Positions 31,351-43,107 of a stretch of DNA of 64,000 nt are shown here, one piece after another. Source of the stretch: Amia ocellicauda (Eukaryota > Chordata > Actinopteri > Amiiformes > Amiidae); assembly GCF_036373705.1 (NCBI RefSeq), contig NC_089853.1, positions 32,268,568 to 32,332,567 on the forward strand, written 5' to 3'. The position numbers and the translations under genes were made by a program. The number at the start of each line of letters is the position of its first letter. Positions within the stretch are counted from its first letter, which is position 1. The notes beneath the pieces are model-generated. The model was given only the letters and a program-made list of their open reading frames with translations. It was not told the origin of the DNA and ran no database searches.

Positions 31351-32353
31351 TTTATTTATTAGCAGGTGCCCTTATCCAGGGCGACTTACAAAATATAAGT
31401 GCAAAAATACAGTGCATACAGGCATAAAAAATATTACAAATTCCAATTTACATAATACAGTGCAATTCCAAGCATAATACATTTTACGAATTCCAATTTA
31501 CACAAGTGTATAGAATATATTGGGTCTTACATACTGGATTGTAAAAGCTGATGAGTGCAGACAAGATGTTAAGTCACAGTCAAGGGCAATGGGAAAGGGA
31601 GCATAGGGGAAATCAAAATAAACAATACGAGTATTAGTAACGCAAGGTAAGCAGTATGATAAAACATTGTAAAGTGCAATCTTACAGTTGAATGAATGAC
31701 TAAATTACAAGTAGAGTCTGAACAGATGTGTCTTGAGTAAGCGCCGGAAGGAGGTAAGAGACTGCTGTTTTGACTTAAGTGGGAAGGTTGTTCCACCACT
31801 TAGGGTCCAGGGATGAGAAGGAGCGGCTCTGGAGGAAGGGGAGTGGAGAGGAGGCAGAGTTAGTCTTCTGGCATCAGAAGACCACAGTGGTCTGGAGGGG
31901 ATGTATGGAGAGACGAGGGTCTGAAGGTAGCTTGGTGCCGTGTGGTCGAGACAGCAGTAGGTGGGGGTCAGTGTCTTGAACTGAATGTGTGTCGTGATCG
32001 GGAGCCAGTGGAGGGAGTGGAGCAGTGGAGTAGCGTGTGTGAATTGGGGCAGAGAGAATACCAGACGAGCCGCAGAATTCTGGATGAGCTGGAGCGGCGG
32101 GTAGTAGTTGCAGGCAGGCTGGCCAGGAGGGAGTTTCAGTAGTCCAGGCAGGAGAGGACCAGGGACTGGATGAGCAGCTGGCGTATGTTGCTCAGGAAGA
32201 ATCTGCAGGTGCGTGTCAGTGTGGTGATGTGCTGAGTGTAGGAGAGCGCAGGATCGAGGGTGACTCCTAGGTTCTTAGTGGAAGAAGAAGGAGAGTGTCA
32301 TAGATTCCAAGGGGATTGAGATGGAGAGATCAGCAGAAGGTGAGGAAGAGGGG
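31351..32353 (-). mobile_element. LINE/L2-like interspersed repeat, first part
   Basis: On the - strand the 3' tail reads TAAGTCGCCCTGGATAAGGG then CACCTGCTAATAAATA, the conserved tail of L2-like elements and derived SINEs in fish. Upstream lies a block at 31730-32350 (GGGAGCCAGTGGAGGGA, GTTTCAGTAGTCCAGGCAGG) that is a common fish interspersed repeat. It has no open frame of reverse transcriptase length. It is cut at 32353 by an LTR and resumes at 34196. Confidence 0.65.
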
Positions 32354-34195
32354 TGTAGCGTTATGTTGGGTGTATTTTGATAAGAGCATTTTGGCTCTGA
32401 GCTGAAGCACTGATCTAAAGAAGACCTCTCCCCCCCAAAGTTATCAGATTTCCTTAGCTCATCAGCTTGGAACTGGGTTGCATCAGAGTGACAGTTTTGG
32501 GGAGGATGGCACCGAGAATGGGCCGAATGGTTTGGAGTCCTGCTGTGAAATGTCTGGAGAAAGGGGCCTGTAGGTGATAAAAACTCTTTGATGTGGACGA
32601 GAGCCGAAATCCCGACATAGAGCTACGAACCCAGGTCAACCGGCATTTCCAAAAGACGGCATAGATTGACATCAGTCATAAATCAAGCCTCCTCCAATAG
32701 GACACTGGGGGCTGAAACCAAAATCCAATCTCAAAAATTCAAGAACCAATCACCTATTGACCTGACAGACTATAAGGAACAGCGCACGGCCTTTTTCTCT
32801 CTCTCTCTCTCACCTGAACCAGAAACTCGCTGCCACAGCTCAACCTGTAGCTCTGTTGCCCGAACCGGAACCAGAAACCAACCAAGTCTTTGCCGGCAAC
32901 AAGAGAGATAAACTGGGAGAAGGAGATTGAGCCGTACGAAGAATTCTTTTAAAGGACTTTATTTAATAAAGAACTTTACAGACTGCGCATGCCCGCCTGT
33001 GCCCACCTGATCAGTGGAGTTTTACAGCTGGACAATTGACTAAGTTGACTGTATACGAAAGTGTTCAGTCATTTAAATAGCTATTTGAGTCTTAAGAAAC
33101 TTGACCCTTGGAACCAAACAGGGCCCTGCTTTCCTCAAAGACTTTGTCTTCAAATAAGTACGGTGAGAGACCCTTCTTGCCAAGAAGATTTTGTGCACAA
33201 CCTTGGAGCCTTCAAACCAGTGGAAAATCTGTTTGAAAAAGACTCTACATTCGCGAAACCCCAACTTCCAGGTGCATCGACTGAGTGGAAGTTCTTGGAC
33301 AAAGCAGAACTGGACTGCCTTTGTTCCAAACCACACGGACCTCATGCCGTGTGCTGTTATCTGAGCCCGAAGACAGAGAGGCCTCTCTGCGACGAAGTTC
33401 AGATAAGTTTAACAGTTTGGAGTTCATGATTCATGACATTTGAGAAATCAATTAGAAATGTTAATCTGTGATTCATAACTCTAGAATGTGTAATATCATT
33501 TAGTTTTCTTAAATATAAATGTGTGTTGCATTAAACTGTTTTGTTGATAATTTTAGAAATAAAATCTGTCAACGCCGAGAAATATCTTCTCATTCCTGTT
33601 TAACTGTTTAGTCTGAAATTGACACAAGTTAATAGACATTAGATTATTGGTGGCCCTGCCTATCCTTAATCATTGAATAATAATCAGTTAAGGGAAATTG
33701 TGGTAACAAGTAATGATAGGATCTTTCTCGGCACCTAAACGTAAATGAGACTGATATATATATATAACGAGAAGTTACCTGACATTAAATACTAACCTGC
33801 ATAGTTATTTAATGTGTGACTAACAATACTAATGAGAGACTCACCTTCGTCTTACTAACCGGTATTGTAGTCAATGTCTTTATAACCTTTTTTGTTTAAT
33901 GATTTGTGTGATATCATATGCGATCCCATGGTCTTTGATTTGGTCACGGAAGTGATTTGTCTTTGATTTGTTGATCTAGAGTTGAATTTTAATTAGTTTT
34001 TCCCTTTTGTATAATTAGTGTAGTGCTACATTTAGTCTTTGTTTTTGAATAAATTTGACAATTTATATCTTTGGAATTGGTGTCTGCGTCCAATTATTAC
34101 AGAAATTGAGTTCTACAAGATTCCAGGATTCGTGATAAGGTGATACTATAAATTCACTTCTTTAATTGAATTTTATAAGTGTACCTTACGCTACA
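32354..34195 (+). mobile_element. solo LTR of unknown family, 1,842 bp, nested in LINE fragment
   Basis: It starts TGTAGCGT and ends ACGCTACA, an 8-base inverted terminal match of TG...CA type. GGGG flanks both sides, fitting a 4-bp target duplication, although the right side has a longer G run. The LINE-like repeat is continuous across the site once the insert is removed. AATAAA at 34048-34053 is about 145 bases before the right end, as expected for R-U5. Another AATAAA lies near 32966. A 122-codon open frame at 33061-33429 has no recognisable homology. No gag or pol genes are attached. Confidence 0.7.
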
Positions 34196-34443
34196 GGGGG
34201 GGAAGATCCGATTTGGAGAGGTTGAGCTTGAGGTGGTGAGAGTGCATCCAGGCGGAGATAGCAGACAAGCAGGAAGAGATTGCAGAGGATCCAGGAGTGA
34301 GTGATGGGAAATAAATGCAGAGAGCTGATGGTGGACAGCACGCTCGAGGGTCTTTGAGAGGAAGGGGAGTAGGGAGACGGGGCGGTAGTTCTGAGGAGAG
34401 ATGGGGTCAAGGGTGGGTTTCTTGAGCAGTGGGATGACAACAG
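34196..34443 (-). mobile_element. LINE/L2-like interspersed repeat, second part
   Basis: Continues the repeat of 31351-32353 beyond the LTR (GAGGTTGAGCTTGAGGTGGT, then GGGGCGGTAGTTCTGAGG). Same orientation and spacing as related fish repeats. Confidence 0.6.
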
Positions 34444-35474
34444 CTTGTTTAATAATTGTTTAATTATAACAATGGTTGTGTTTCGTGCTAAGAAATATAC
34501 AGTAGATCAGATTTATCGGGACACATGGACTTCTAATGTACTGACAAACTGTATAAATGAAGAAAAGACCAATCGCTCCCCACTTGAATATTAAACTACT
34601 GTAGCAGTGTAGAAGTGGAAATTATATTGTTATGTCATCTTTTGAGTTTTGCGTTGAGATATAGCTGACATTATCGATGTGTTAAGCACAGATAAACGAC
34701 AATGTGACTTACATTATTTACAAAGATTTGCATTTAAAAAAAACAATACAATGTTTCTACTTTTGTGTCTTTATGGTGAGGTGCAGTTTGTGTGCGAGTA
34801 GGTTTTTATTTATTTACATTATTGTAAAACATAATGTAAAAGCTCGTATTTCTCCAGCACCCCTTGCAGACTGAAGACCAAAAGTGACCGAGCCGACTGA
34901 GCAGCTCCACGGCTGTGCAACGCTGAGAAGCACCCCTACAACCCATAGTTTTAACTTGAAACACTTTGTTTTGATTGCCATTTTCATTCCTTTATAGTTG
35001 TACAGAAGCTAAGTCAATCATGTAGGGTAATTGGTGTTAGTGACTTGACATACTATAGATTTGCCAATGTCCTCTGGGGCAAATCATTTTTCATTTGTTG
35101 TTCCATACTGCAACCTGATGCAACTTCATGACCTGTGATGTTTAAAAGGGAGCGCGTGTCCTGTATCACAAAGCTTCACAGAATGGGAGTGCTGTGCTAG
35201 AGTCTAATATCCTGTATTTTTTGTGTGTTTATTTGGATTTGTTTTACTCTGAACCACAATGTCCTTCTCACACTAATGTGTTTTTTGAATATGAAGGTAA
35301 ATGTAATTCACACTGCAAAATGTAATTAATATATTTTCAGTATAAGTAAGTATATTCTTGACTGTTGTTGAAAGTTAACTTTTAGCACTTACCATGTTTT
35401 ATACTGAACATTTAATAAATACCTTTTTGAGACAGGAATTTTGTCTGCAACTTTTAATGTGATCTCAGCTAACA
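34444..35474. other. intergenic DNA, no gene seen
   Basis: AT-rich apart from a short GC-richer patch near 34855-34945. I see no coding, RNA or clear repeat feature. Confidence 0.5.
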
Positions 35475-35690
35475 CTGTACAGAGTAGAAAAGCAGAGTAA
35501 AATGTGTTTTAACACTTTAATGGAGTAAAACAATGAAAATGTTTTAACACTGATGAGAATTACATAATTGTTAATTTAACACTACAATTGTTTATTCTAG
35601 GATAAAAGTACTTTTTACTGTATTAAGAGTGGGACCATGTATGCTCTGGGATAGTGTTAAATTGAACACTGCTACTTTTACTGTGTAGCT
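35475..35690. mobile_element. possible MITE
   Basis: TAACACT-type motifs repeat in both orientations (TTTTAACACTTTAATGG, TTAATTTAACACTACAA, AGTGTTAAATTGAACAC), and the ends resemble imperfect complements (ACAGAGTAGAAAAGCAG against CACAGTAAAAGTAGCAG). No coding capacity. The limits are approximate. Confidence 0.4.
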
Positions 35691-35740
35691 GCTCACTTCA
35701 TTGATACTCAACATCCCATTTCCTCTTTGTTACTTAGGAA

Positions 35741-37171
35741 TTGAAAAGGTTAACTTGCCCAGAAGTGGAGGGATTTTTACTGTTTTTACTGAAATTTGCA
35801 AGTACAGTTTCCTACACCATCAAATGGCACTTGGAAACTGGGGGATGCTCTGACAGGAAGAGGTCTGGTAGACCCAAAGCCACAACAGAATCAGAAGACA
35901 AAGTTCTGAGAATCAACAACTTGCATGATAGGCAGCTCACAGGACAACAGCTTCAAGCACAGCTTAATACTGGTCGAAGTAAGCAAGTCTCAGTTTCAAC
36001 TGTGAAGAGAAGACTTCGAGCTGCAGGTTTGACAGGTCGAGTGGCAGTAAGAAAGCCAGTGCTAAGATGGCAAAATAAGAAAAAGAGGCTAGCCTGGGTC
36101 ATGAAGCACCACCAAGTCGACTACTGAGGACTGGAAGGTCTTTGAAGAGACTGTATTGTTTTATATTAATAATAGTATTCAGACCAAATAAAGTTGATTT
36201 ATTAAGCTTAGCAACAGCCACCAAAGGCAGTTGTTCAGGGAATACCCTCTAGAAATTCCTGTCAATAATAAAATGATCAAACAAGAGAGAGAGAGCCCAG
36301 AGCTATTTGTTAAAAGCTTGTTTGTGGACTTAATTGCTTTCCCAGATTGGCAGGAACTGTTTCGTTAATGATTGAGGGACAGTTGTAAAAGATGACCGTG
36401 GGATTGGACCCATTGCAAATGCATCAAAGAAAGCCATTTAGTTTCTACATCCCACACCTCCCCTCAGGAAGACAACCACAAACATTCAGAGACCTGACCT
36501 CAAAGCAACACTTTTGGAATCCTGTGACTGACCCTGCCCACTGAACCACATGTCATGCATTGTATCAAAGCTGTTCACTTTTGCTGTTCAGAGAGAGACT
36601 CCGCTAAGGTGGAGCTTCCATGTCAGGGGCCTTACAGGCCGGGCATTGTTAAATAAATACCTTTATCCTCTGTGCATCAAGACTGGGTTCTTCAGTCTTA
36701 TTGACTTTGAAATCTTCGGTTCATCACACAGTTTTTGTATGCCGTCGAGTAGGCGAAAGTATGGTTCCTCAGTGTGTGACACGAACTGACAAACATGGAG
36801 GAGGTGATGGTCTGGAGCTCTTTTGCTGGATCCAGAGTTGACAACTTACACAGAGTGAGTGGCACCATGAACCAAAATGGCTATCGCAGCTTTTTGCAGC
36901 ACCATCTAAACCCTCTGGTATACGTCTATTTGGTCAGAGGTTCATCCTACAGCAAGATAATGACCCAAAACATGGAATGAAATGGACAGAAGGGTGACAA
37001 AAAGCAGCCTACAAGTACAATACATTTGTGGGAACTTCTGCAACAGTGTTGGGAAAACTTTCTGAACAATATTTCATTTCCATTGTCAAAAGAATACATT
37101 GAGACATTAAACTGCGTACATTTCAATAAAAACTGGAAATTCTGGTTTTCTAAAACTTTTGACCGGTAGTG
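35741..37171 (+). pseudogene. decayed Tc1-like transposase of a further family, split by an LTR
   Basis: 35820-36127 encodes the N-terminal part (TIKWHLETGG, RKRSGRPKATTESEDK, GRSKQVSVSTVKRRLRAAG). After an insertion at 36152-36679 the homology resumes with EIFGSS, GSRVDNLHRVSGTMNQNGY and [18 protein letters not shown] sequence, with many frameshifts and deletions. The right end TAAAACTTTTGACCGGTAGT then GTA marks the inverted terminal repeat and TA site. The left end is lost. Confidence 0.85.
36152..36679 (+). mobile_element. solo LTR inside Tc1 relic
   Basis: A 528-bp insert starts TGTATTG and ends TGTGCATCA. The 4-bp repeat AGAC stands on both sides (36148-36151 and 36680-36683). AAATAAATACC lies about 30 bases before the end, as in a poly(A) signal within an LTR. 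The Tc1 transposase homology stops and restarts at this insert. Confidence 0.65.
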
Positions 37172-40100
37172 TACATGAATACTTTTGTAATTCTTTAGGA
37201 AAATATATTATATTCATAGTAAAGACTTTTGAGTATAAATCCAATTGTTTAGGCAGCAAGTGTTATTAGGTGACCTGTATAGATGGGGTAAGTGCCCCCT
37301 CCCACATTGGGGAAGAAGCCCTGGGGGCACCTGACCTGGTTCCCAGCTTTTTAATACATAAATTAAATCTGTAGTTTCAACAAATAAGCAAAACAAGAAC
37401 TGGGTTGTAAAGTGATTTCTAAAACCTGAATGTAAAGATTTGAAGGGTTTCTATAAAATGAGTTTGAGTAGGTTTATAAATAGCAAATATACTTACATTA
37501 CCTTTTGCATTATATAAAAGGGTTTTGAAAACCCAGTTATTTTGTACCCCTTTTTTTTACACAATTAATTTTAATTATTATGAATTTAAATATTTTCAAA
37601 ATGTTTGATTACTGGTAATTTTCCTGCCAGAACAGCAGAGCAGTACATCGAGCTAATTTGCATGACATCGGGTAAACAGCAGCTTGTCTCGAGTGCAATA
37701 AACCAAGACCATTTAAATGTCAACACACATGTAAACTCCACCATTGTCTGCTTTCTACTCCAAAACTCCCTCCTCCTTTCTTCATAAACATGTCCTAATA
37801 GGCAGGGGCTGACACAAGTGGCATGCGCAGCAAAAACATTAAGATGCGTCACAACGGCACAAATGCCTACCTATTTTACACTGGAACACGTACCAAATTT
37901 GCACTATTACCGTAATTAGTGGTAAGAATTCAAGTTAAAGCAAAGAAGCACACAGCTTGTGGACACACAAAGGGGAAATGTTCACAAGATTATACCCACC
38001 TAATTAGTGTGTTATGCAGTTTGGCCTTAATGACTGGATAAACTACAAAGCCTGACCCAAGTCTTACCAAAGACATCTTTAATTAATTAATCTGAGGTAA
38101 GTCAAAAGACCTAATTTCAACAGATAACTTGGAAAGTTTAGGCTTACTATAGGTGTACTGTAACCTGTATAAAGGGTTCTAACTTAGCTACTGGCCTACC
38201 ACATCTACATCAATGTCAAAGCAGAGACCATTGAGTGATTTTCACAGAGCCTGACAGACATCTATTGCATTTCAGAGAGAGCTGCTCACAACTGGACAGT
38301 GTAAAGATGCATTGTCTTCTCACGATTTCATTCAGCCACTGTCTTCTAGGATATTCAATCAGCTGAAACAGTCAAACAGTATAAAGAATGTGTGTTTTGG
38401 GGCACAGATATTTGGTTAAGGACTTACAACAATGTCTTTGATAAACATCTGCTGCCTAAGAATGCTGGCCAGCACCAATCAACTCAACAACATACTTAGG
38501 TCTATGTTAATTATTATGCATGTGGTAAACTATTTTGTACAACTGTATTTTAATGAGATGTAATCACTTCTGATAGATAAGACTGCAACCTATTGCCTAT
38601 CTGAAGGTACAAAAAGCATCTCCAAACTCTCATTTTGAGTTCTTTTCTTCACTTCATGTGAGAGGAGAGCTCCGGGTTAACCTGTATTTATGTTTTCTGT
38701 AATAAACTTGTTACTTCTTCATCGGTGTATCCTGGGACTTACTAAACCACTACAATGCTGACAGTGACAAAGTGCATCTCATCTGTTAAGAGCTTTGATT
38801 TCTGAATTTGAAGCAAGGTATGCATCATTAAATGCATGTGACAATTTTCAGATCTTTTATCAATCTAGTTTGGCCAAAGGAGAAGCAAGACATTTTTGGA
38901 AACCAAATTCTCAATGACATCATTCAGAAGTATGAGGCCTGTTCGTCTGTTGAGGCAGAGTCTCTTTGAGGGAATGGATGCACTTGGCAGAGGAGGCTGC
39001 CAGACTTTCTTCATGATCCGGTCAATATTGTTAATACTAGCAGTCCTGACTCCTACCTCAGTATTCAGAAAAAAAAATACTGTTGTCTCTCACACTGCTT
39101 TAAGCAGTGTTGCTTTGTGAGACATTTTCACAGGTCAAAATGATAAGAAACAATTATAGAAGCCGCTTGTCTATTTTGATGCATATTCGTATTTGCAAGT
39201 TGCCTAATAGGGACTGTGGTTTCAAACATCACATCACAGGGTCAATCAGAAAGAAAGAAGCTCATGTCAGGTTGAAAGTGGAAGTGAAGAGGAGAGGGGT
39301 ACCACACCATTCATGCAGGTACTGAGAGTACTTACTGCAAAACAGTTATGTGAACCCCTGCTAATAGGGATGCTACCCCAGGACGAGGAAAAACCAACAT
39401 GTTACACAATGTGCACTGCTGTTTTTCTTTACTAAACAGTACTTTCTCAAAGTTTGCACATTTATGGTTACACTTCAGCAATACTGAAAAGTCTATTCTA
39501 TCACTTTAAATACTTGTAAACATTTAAAGATTACAAATAGAAATCTCAAACACTTATAATCCATTCAAATTTTGATATGTATATTTGTCTTTAGATTTTA
39601 CCATGTTATGCTGCATTTTTTTTTTTGTGTGTGTTATTGGCTTAATTTCTTTGCCATGGAACAGAAAAGTGGCATGTTTTGAATATATTACAAATAGTTA
39701 TTTATATTTTGGAAAAATTAACTGTTGTGAACTAAAAGCCCATGTGTAACATTTGGAGACTACTAACCTGTAAGTTTGAGTATTCAGGTATTATATTTAA
39801 CAAAAGCATCCGTACTGTGAAAATCGATTTCTTGTCCCTACAATCAATATGCCCAGGGTAGTAAAAGTATAAAGACATCATTTTCCTCTGTCTGTTAGCT
39901 GTGCTGGGCAATGTTATGTTTGCGAATGTAATTTTAAATAAGGCAAGAAACATTTCACCAGTTTAAGCGCTCAGTGGTAAATAACACTGCAAGCAGTGCC
40001 CTCTCAATTCTCACTTCCTGGCTCCAGAGAAGAGCGGCCTTCTTAGCCCTGCCTTTATATCGTCCAAGACTAACTCCCGGAAGTGTCGACATTCATTTTA

Positions 40101-40229
40101 AATACAAAAATAGCATATTAATTCAGATTAATTATATTAAATAAAAGTCACATCGGTTACTCTGGGTTCTTTAAGTGATTAATCATAAAATGTCAGTGTT
40201 TTTATTATTATTATTATCATTGTGAAACG
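37172..40229. other. 3-kb intergenic stretch, no gene seen
   Basis: AT-rich. Near 38690-38760 a TGTAATAAACTTGTTACTTC block followed by CCTGGGACTTACTAAACC resembles the R-U5 part of an LTR, but I could not define both ends. ETS-like CACTTCCTGG and CCCGGAAGT motifs lie at 40012-40085. No gene can be supported. Confidence 0.45.
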
Positions 40230-40465
40230 ATAGGTTATTATCATAACCCCGGTTCCCTGAAAAAGAAAGACAGCCATTACCTAATGGGAAGAGCCTTCTG
40301 ACCTGCCAATCAATGAAAACATGTACCAAAGCTACCCAATAGGGGACCTGCTGTCAGGAGAGACCCACCCCCGGCGTCTGTGAAAAGTCTCCTCCTGACG
40401 CAGGTTATGATAATAACCTATTGTTCCCTTTCAAATCGAAAGACAGCCATTACCTAATGGGAAGA
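40230..40465. repeat. DIRS terminal region: 18-bp inverted and 28-bp direct repeats
   Basis: ATAGGTTATTATCATAAC at 40230-40247 is exactly complementary to 40404-40421. A 28-base segment beginning GAAAGACAGCCATTACC is identical at 40265-40292 and 40438-40465. The arrangement suits the split direct and inverted repeats of DIRS ends. Confidence 0.88.
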
Positions 40466-40536
40466 CTATATCAGAGCTGTCGTGAGTCCTGACACCTGAC
40501 TAAGCCTAAACCCACAATGACAAGGATAGCAGAGCC

Positions 40537-41640
40537 TCACTGTGCCTGAGGGATAGCAGTTTGAAGTACCTGGGTGCCCAAGCCTGGCCGCAGCCGGTCC
40601 ACCACATTGAGGTGGTAGAACCTTGTGAAGGTCTGTTGCCCGGACCAGGTCACAGCATTGCACAGATCTTGCAGTGTGGCACCGTGAAAAAGAGCCCACG
40701 ACGTGGCTTGTCCCCTCGTTGAGAGCGCTAAGATGTGTTCAGGCATGGGAACATTAGCAGTTTCATAGGTGAGCCGGATCGTGTCCGCCACCCAGTGCGC
40801 CAGTCATTGTTTTGAAACTGCCTGCCCTCTGGTGGTGGAACCATAGCAGACAAACAGCTGGTCGGATTTGCAGCTCTGCGCAGTACTCCGCATATAGCCC
40901 CTCAAAGCCCGGACGGGGCAAAGTGTGTGTAGTCTGCAGTCCTCATCCGATTCGTGTGGAGTGGGATGGAAAGACTCCAGGACAATAGGTGGATTTATAT
41001 GAAATGCCGACACGACCTTGGGCAGGAAGGCCGGGTTCGTCCTGAGAGTGACTCTGTCATTGCTTCCAGAGAAGATCAGACAGGCTTTATCCACAGACAA
41101 AGTGTGAATTTCACTAATTCTCCTTGCCAATGTTATCGCTACAAGAAAAGCTACCTTGAGCCAGAGAAAGCGGAGCTCCGTTGTGGAGATGGGCTCAAAG
41201 GGAGCACAGCTCAGTCCCTTCAGCACTAATTCCAAGTCCCAGGCTAGAATTGTGTCCTTTATCGGTGGTCTCAAGCGTTTTGCCCCTTTCATAAACTGGA
41301 TTGCCAGGAAATGCAATCCTGGGGAGACATTGTCAATTTTATAGTGACATGCCGAGATAGCAGCCAGATACATTTTCAATGTGGATGCAGATTTCCCGTC
41401 CTCAAGCAGCTGTTGCAGGAAGCACAGGATTGTCGATATGGGGCACCACACTGGATCCACACGTCTCTCTAGACACCAGTTCTGAAAAACTGACCACTGG
41501 TAAGTATATTGGGCCCTGGCCGATTGCAGCGATTCCACAACATTCGCAGGCAGCCCTAGAGACATCAGACGGTGCCTTTCAGGGGCCAAACCCACAACTG
41601 CAGCTGTGCTGGGTTGGGGTGACACAACAGTCCCTCTGCT
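40537..41640 (-). pseudogene. DIRS tyrosine recombinase, interrupted by a stop
   Basis: The frame reads GLPANVVESLQSARAQYTYQ, then LARRISEIHTLS with the first catalytic Arg, and continues to a TGA at 40804-40806. Translation beyond this in the same frame (40803-40537) gives STRGQATSWALFHGA (His-x-x-Arg type box) and TFTRFYHLN with the catalytic Tyr. A single nonsense change therefore removes the last catalytic residues. The frame upstream is continuous with that of the reverse transcriptase but the two are separated by RNase H coding in another frame. Confidence 0.85.
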
Positions 41641-43047
41641 TGAGTCAGTAAGTCCCGTCGAAGCAGAAGCTGCCATGGATCCGCGCTGATCATCTGTGCC
41701 AGCGTTGCGAACCACAATTGTCTCGGCCACTGGGGTATGATCAGGAGAACTTGAGCTCCGTCCTGGCAAATCCTCTCCAGTGTCAGTGGAAGAAGTGGCA
41801 GTTGGGGGAAAGCATACAGCAGTTCCTGTGGCCATGGGTGAGTAAAGGCGTCCACACCCAGGGAAAACCACAGAGGACAGTGAGTCGTTGCCTGTGTAGC
41901 AAAAAGGTCGACCCAAGCTCGTCCCAGCCTCTGCCAGATCTGTTCCACCACCTGAGGATTCAGTCTCCACTCCGAGCTGTCCAGACCTCCTCTGGAGAGG
42001 GCGTCCGCCGCTGTATTGGACACGCCCGGCAGGTGTATCTCCCGTATGCAGCGGAGATTGTCTTGCGCCAAAAGGAGAAGTCTGCATGCCACACGTTGTA
42101 GTTTGGGGGAGCGTAACCCCCCCTGGTGGTTGATGTAGGCCATCACTGACGTGTTGTCCGTCTGGACCAGGACGTGTCTGTCTGCCAGACCGTGGTGAAA
42201 GTGGTGCAGCGCCAGTCGCACCGCTTGCAGTTCCTGTATATTGATGTGTGCAGCTGATCAGAGGCCGCTCCACACTCCTTGGACTCCCCTCCCATTCCAG
42301 ACAGTGCCCCAGCCTGTTCTGGAGGCATCCGTGGTGATGACTTCCTGTCTGTGCAGGCACCTGAAGGGGGAGCCATTGTAATGGGCGCATGTGCATCAGG
42401 CCCAGAGGTAGAATATTCGAGGCGGCCGCCATCAGCCCCAACAGTCTTTGAAATTTCACCAGCTGGAGAGTCGATGCCTTTCTGAATGACGCCAGGCACT
42501 TCTCCAACGACTCGAGTCTGTCTCTGGACAGGTAGGCAAGCATTTTTTGAGAGTCCAGTCTTATTCCCAGGAAAGTCGCCCTCTGTGTGGGCTCGAGGGA
42601 GCTTTTCTCTGTGTGAACTGCGAGACCCAGTGCAGTCACGTGACGTATGACCTCCGCTGTGTGTTCCTCTGCCTGAAGCCTGAAGTCTGCGCACACCAGC
42701 CAGTCGTCCAGGTAGTTCAGGATCCTTATCCCCTTTGTCCTAAGGGGGGCCAAGGCTGCGTCAATGCACTTAGAAAAGGTGCGGGGAGCCAGAAAGAGGC
42801 CGAATGGCAGCACATTGAACTCGTACACCTGGCCGTGGAAGGCGAAGCGCAGGTATTTCCTGTGCACCGGGAGGATGGGGACGTGGAAGTAGGCGTCCCT
42901 GAGGTCTCTTGACGTGAACCAGTCACACGGCCGGACAGACTGGAGGACATGCTGCACTGTCAACATGCGTAACGGTCTTTTCTTCAGAAACATGTTGAGG
43001 CCCCTCAGATCAAGAATGGGCCTGAAGCCTCCATCTTTCTTTGACAC
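41565..43047 (-). pseudogene. DIRS reverse transcriptase and RNase H, frameshifted
   Basis: Reverse transcriptase from 43047: KKDGGFRPILDLRGLN, DAYFHVPI, VLPFGLFLAPRTF and the YLDD catalytic box at residues 112-115 (42703-42714). Near 42345 the coding moves to another frame, in which a TGA stop occurs at about 42256. From 42221 to 41565 the RNase H part (LVQTDNTSVMAYINHQGG, PGVSNTAADALSR) and the following DIRS region (WVDLFATQATTHCPLWFS) are open. Both breaks prevent a full protein. Confidence 0.85.
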
Positions 43048-43107
43048 CAGGAAGTATCCCGAGTAGAAGCCTGCTCAAGAGTCTTCTGCAGCCATTAGTC
43101 GTATCGC

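Noticed and set aside
33061..33429. 122-codon open frame inside the 1.84-kb LTR
   Set aside because: No recognisable domain, no start context or homology; likely chance.
38600..38760. Possible further LTR with AATAAA and an R-U5-like end
   Set aside because: I could not find a matching start, inverted ends or target duplication.
42143..42912. Open frames on both strands opposite the DIRS reverse transcriptase
   Set aside because: They are shadows of the reverse transcriptase and RNase H coding, with low-complexity composition and no motif.
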